Positions 62,556-64,000 of a stretch of 64,000 bases of DNA are shown here, piece by piece (positions within the stretch are counted from its first letter, which is position 1; each line of letters opens with the position of its first letter). Below the pieces are notes generated by a model that did no database searches, was not told where the DNA came from, and saw nothing but the letters and a program-made list of their open reading frames with translations. The translations under genes and the position numbers were made by a program. Origin of the DNA: Mytilus californianus (taxonomy: Eukaryota > Mollusca > Bivalvia > Mytilida > Mytilidae); the NCBI RefSeq assembly GCF_021869535.1, contig NW_026262582.1, positions 60,028,851 to 60,092,850 of the forward strand, written 5' to 3'.

Positions 62556-62578
62556 GGGGGGGGGGGGGGGGGGGGGGG
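62556..62578. repeat. Poly-G tract, 23 bases
   Basis: The run directly follows the 45-bp minisatellite and precedes the repeat block at 62590. Confidence 0.9.
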
Positions 62579-62589
62579 AGTGGGGGGGA

Positions 62590-62714
62590 AGATCTCGGGT
62601 ACTCTGGAAGGGTAAGCAGATCATGCTCCACATGTGGCTTCCGTCGTAACTTTTTCCGAGTCCAGTCCTGCGATGGCTGAAATGTCTTAATGTAACGTTG
62701 CATGTTCCTGCTGT
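62590..62714. repeat. Mussel repeat, near-identical to 61611-61735
   Basis: Second copy of the 125-bp block, same strand. Both copies stop at 'catgttcctgctgtt', so they share an element end. Confidence 0.85.
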
Positions 62715-62875
62715 TTTAAAACATACATGAATGAAAAGTTCAAATTTCAGTAAAGAAAGATTTGACCAATTAAATAAAGTTCTTATCGGACCTTTGACTT
62801 TGTCAATGTAATGGACATGAAGGGATGTGCCATTAAAACGTTTAAACCCGCTGCATTTGTTAGCACCTGTCCTAA

Positions 62876-63150
62876 GTCAAAAATCTGATGTTCAGTAGTT
62901 GTCGTTTATTGATGTGGTTCATAAGTGTTTCTCGTTTCTCGTTTTTTATATAGATTAGACCGTTGGTTTTTCCGTTTGAATGGTTTTACACTAGTAATTT
63001 TTGGGGCCCTTTATAGCTTACTGTTCGATGTGAGCCAAGGCTCCGTGTTGAGGACCGTACTGTGACCTATAATGGTTTACTTGTAAAAAAAAAGACTTGG
63101 ATGGAGAGTTGTCTCATTGGCACTCATACCACATCTTCTTATATCTATAT
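62876..63150 (-). repeat. Dispersed repeat, near-identical to 2060-2335
   Basis: Same order and near-identical sequence to the repeat near the start of the window, including 'gttgtcgtttattgatgtgg' and 'ggcactcataccacatcttc'. It contains a short in-element difference around 63000 ('tttttggggccct'), which copy 2060-2335 lacks. Confidence 0.8.
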
Positions 63151-63204
63151 ATGGTGTATTTTTTTCATGACAAAACATTCCTTTCACAGAACTATACATA
63201 TTTA

Positions 63205-63400
63205 CTATAATCTAAATGAGGAGATGAAGTATGATGGCTTATCAGACAACTATTCACCATAGACCACAGGAACTGGTTTTAAGCATCTAAAACGTCACCG
63301 TGTGACCGTCAACAATGAGCAAACTCATTCCGTATAGTCTTGGCAGCTATAAAAGGCTCCAATATAAAAAAAAGGTGAACCAATTCAAACAAGATTGCTA
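63205..63400 (+). repeat. Mussel dispersed repeat, degenerate
   Basis: 'gaggagatgaagtatgatgg', 'gacaactattcaccatagac', 'gtcaacaatgagcaaactca' and 'agctataaaaggctcc' in the usual order. Confidence 0.75.
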
Positions 63401-63404
63401 TAGC

Positions 63405-64000
63405 GTAGTAAAATTTTCAGCGCGCTGTATAAATAAGGAATAAAATGGTGTGTGTCAATTTTTCATTCTGGTACGATATTCAAAGTATTGTTAACGTCCC
63501 ATACCCCCTGTACAAATGATTAAATCAGAATGGTGGTACAATATCAACTACACATGGGGACAAACAATAGTACTGAGTATCTGAGCTTCTGTCAAATGGT
63601 ATAGGAGGTGTTGTTTTCACAAACTCTGGTGTTAGTGCCACAATATTCCAAAATAGAGTCAATATCTCACAACTCCCGTAAAAATGCTCAAATCAAAATG
63701 ACGGTATAATATTTTCAAACCACATGATCCCAAACAATCCTACCAAGTGTAACAGCGTTCTGTTAAACGAACCCAGATGAATTGCGTTCACTAGGTGTCA
63801 TTGTTACAGGACTAAAAAAAATTCAAAGTCCAAAAACTCCAGTAAACATTATAAAATCAAACTGACGACAGAGCACGCTCAAAAGATTTTTTTTGTGATG
63901 ACAAATAATCCTATCAAGTACGAAAGCATTACTATTATTAAACGGTCGCAGGATATTGGTGTGTTTCTGACGGACGAACGGACTGACGGAATCCTTTACC
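63405..64000 (+). repeat. Tandemly arranged bivalve repeat ending in GACGGAC
   Basis: Three diverged units of about 200 bp (starting about 63440, 63620 and 63790) each contain a form of 'tccaaaaactccagtaaa..' / 'aaatcaaaatgacgg' / 'caaacaatcctaccaagt'. The last unit ends in 'tgacggacgaacggactgacgg' close to the window edge. Confidence 0.65.

Noticed and set aside
62303..62615. Two overlapping frames with 15-residue repeats
   Set aside because: Produced by the 45-bp minisatellite.

Overview
This window looks like nuclear DNA of a marine bivalve, most likely a mussel (Mytilidae, Mytilus-like). The base composition is AT-rich, genes are very sparse, and the sequence is dominated by repeat families I recognise from memory of mussel genomic DNA: the 'gatgtggtatgattgccaatgagacaac...' element in both orientations, the 'tgctccacatgtggc' element, the 'ctgatgagtcttttgtcgac' element, and short GACG-rich tails. 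I ran no database search, so the taxon is an inference. I see no rRNA gene, functional tRNA, CRISPR array, operon or bacterial feature.

Only two complete protein-coding genes can be supported: intronless class A (rhodopsin-like) GPCR genes at 25242-26294 and 39654-40706, both on the minus strand. They are paralogues lying at equivalent places in a large head-to-tail duplication (copy 1 about 20340-31600, copy 2 about 31840-47510). By eye their coding sequences differ at 44 of 1053 bases and their proteins at 19 of 350 residues, with no indels. Copy 2 is longer because it carries a 2.8 kb block absent from copy 1 (33687-36492), a truncated LINE-like insertion (about 43375-43696), a minisatellite-bearing inverted-repeat element (45687-46088) and a local duplication. 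Both copies hold a decayed fragment of a Penelope-like reverse transcriptase and a TTAA-bounded MITE.

Layout. 100-680: 33-bp minisatellite. 728-8060 and 8829-14310: an older, more diverged direct duplication with no intact gene, only a possible decayed exon. 14310-20340: dispersed repeats. 20340-47510: the GPCR duplication. 47755-52900: about eight diverged tandem units of roughly 0.4-0.5 kb, interrupted by a Harbinger-like element (TTA target duplication) and a second TTAA MITE. 53000-58800: mostly unassigned, with a foldback element, a tRNA-derived SINE with a perfect 12-bp target-site duplication, and a probable LINE 3' end. 59180-60000: 24-bp minisatellite. 60200-64000: mussel repeats, a 45-bp minisatellite and a poly-G tract.

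The genes do not form a pathway. The biological story is local: tandem amplification of a GPCR gene in a repeat-rich neighbourhood where insertions after the duplication can be ordered. The most interesting loose ends are hammerhead-ribozyme-like cores in one repeat family, a 66-codon open coding-like exon at the edge of the copy-2-specific block, and the well-preserved SINE.
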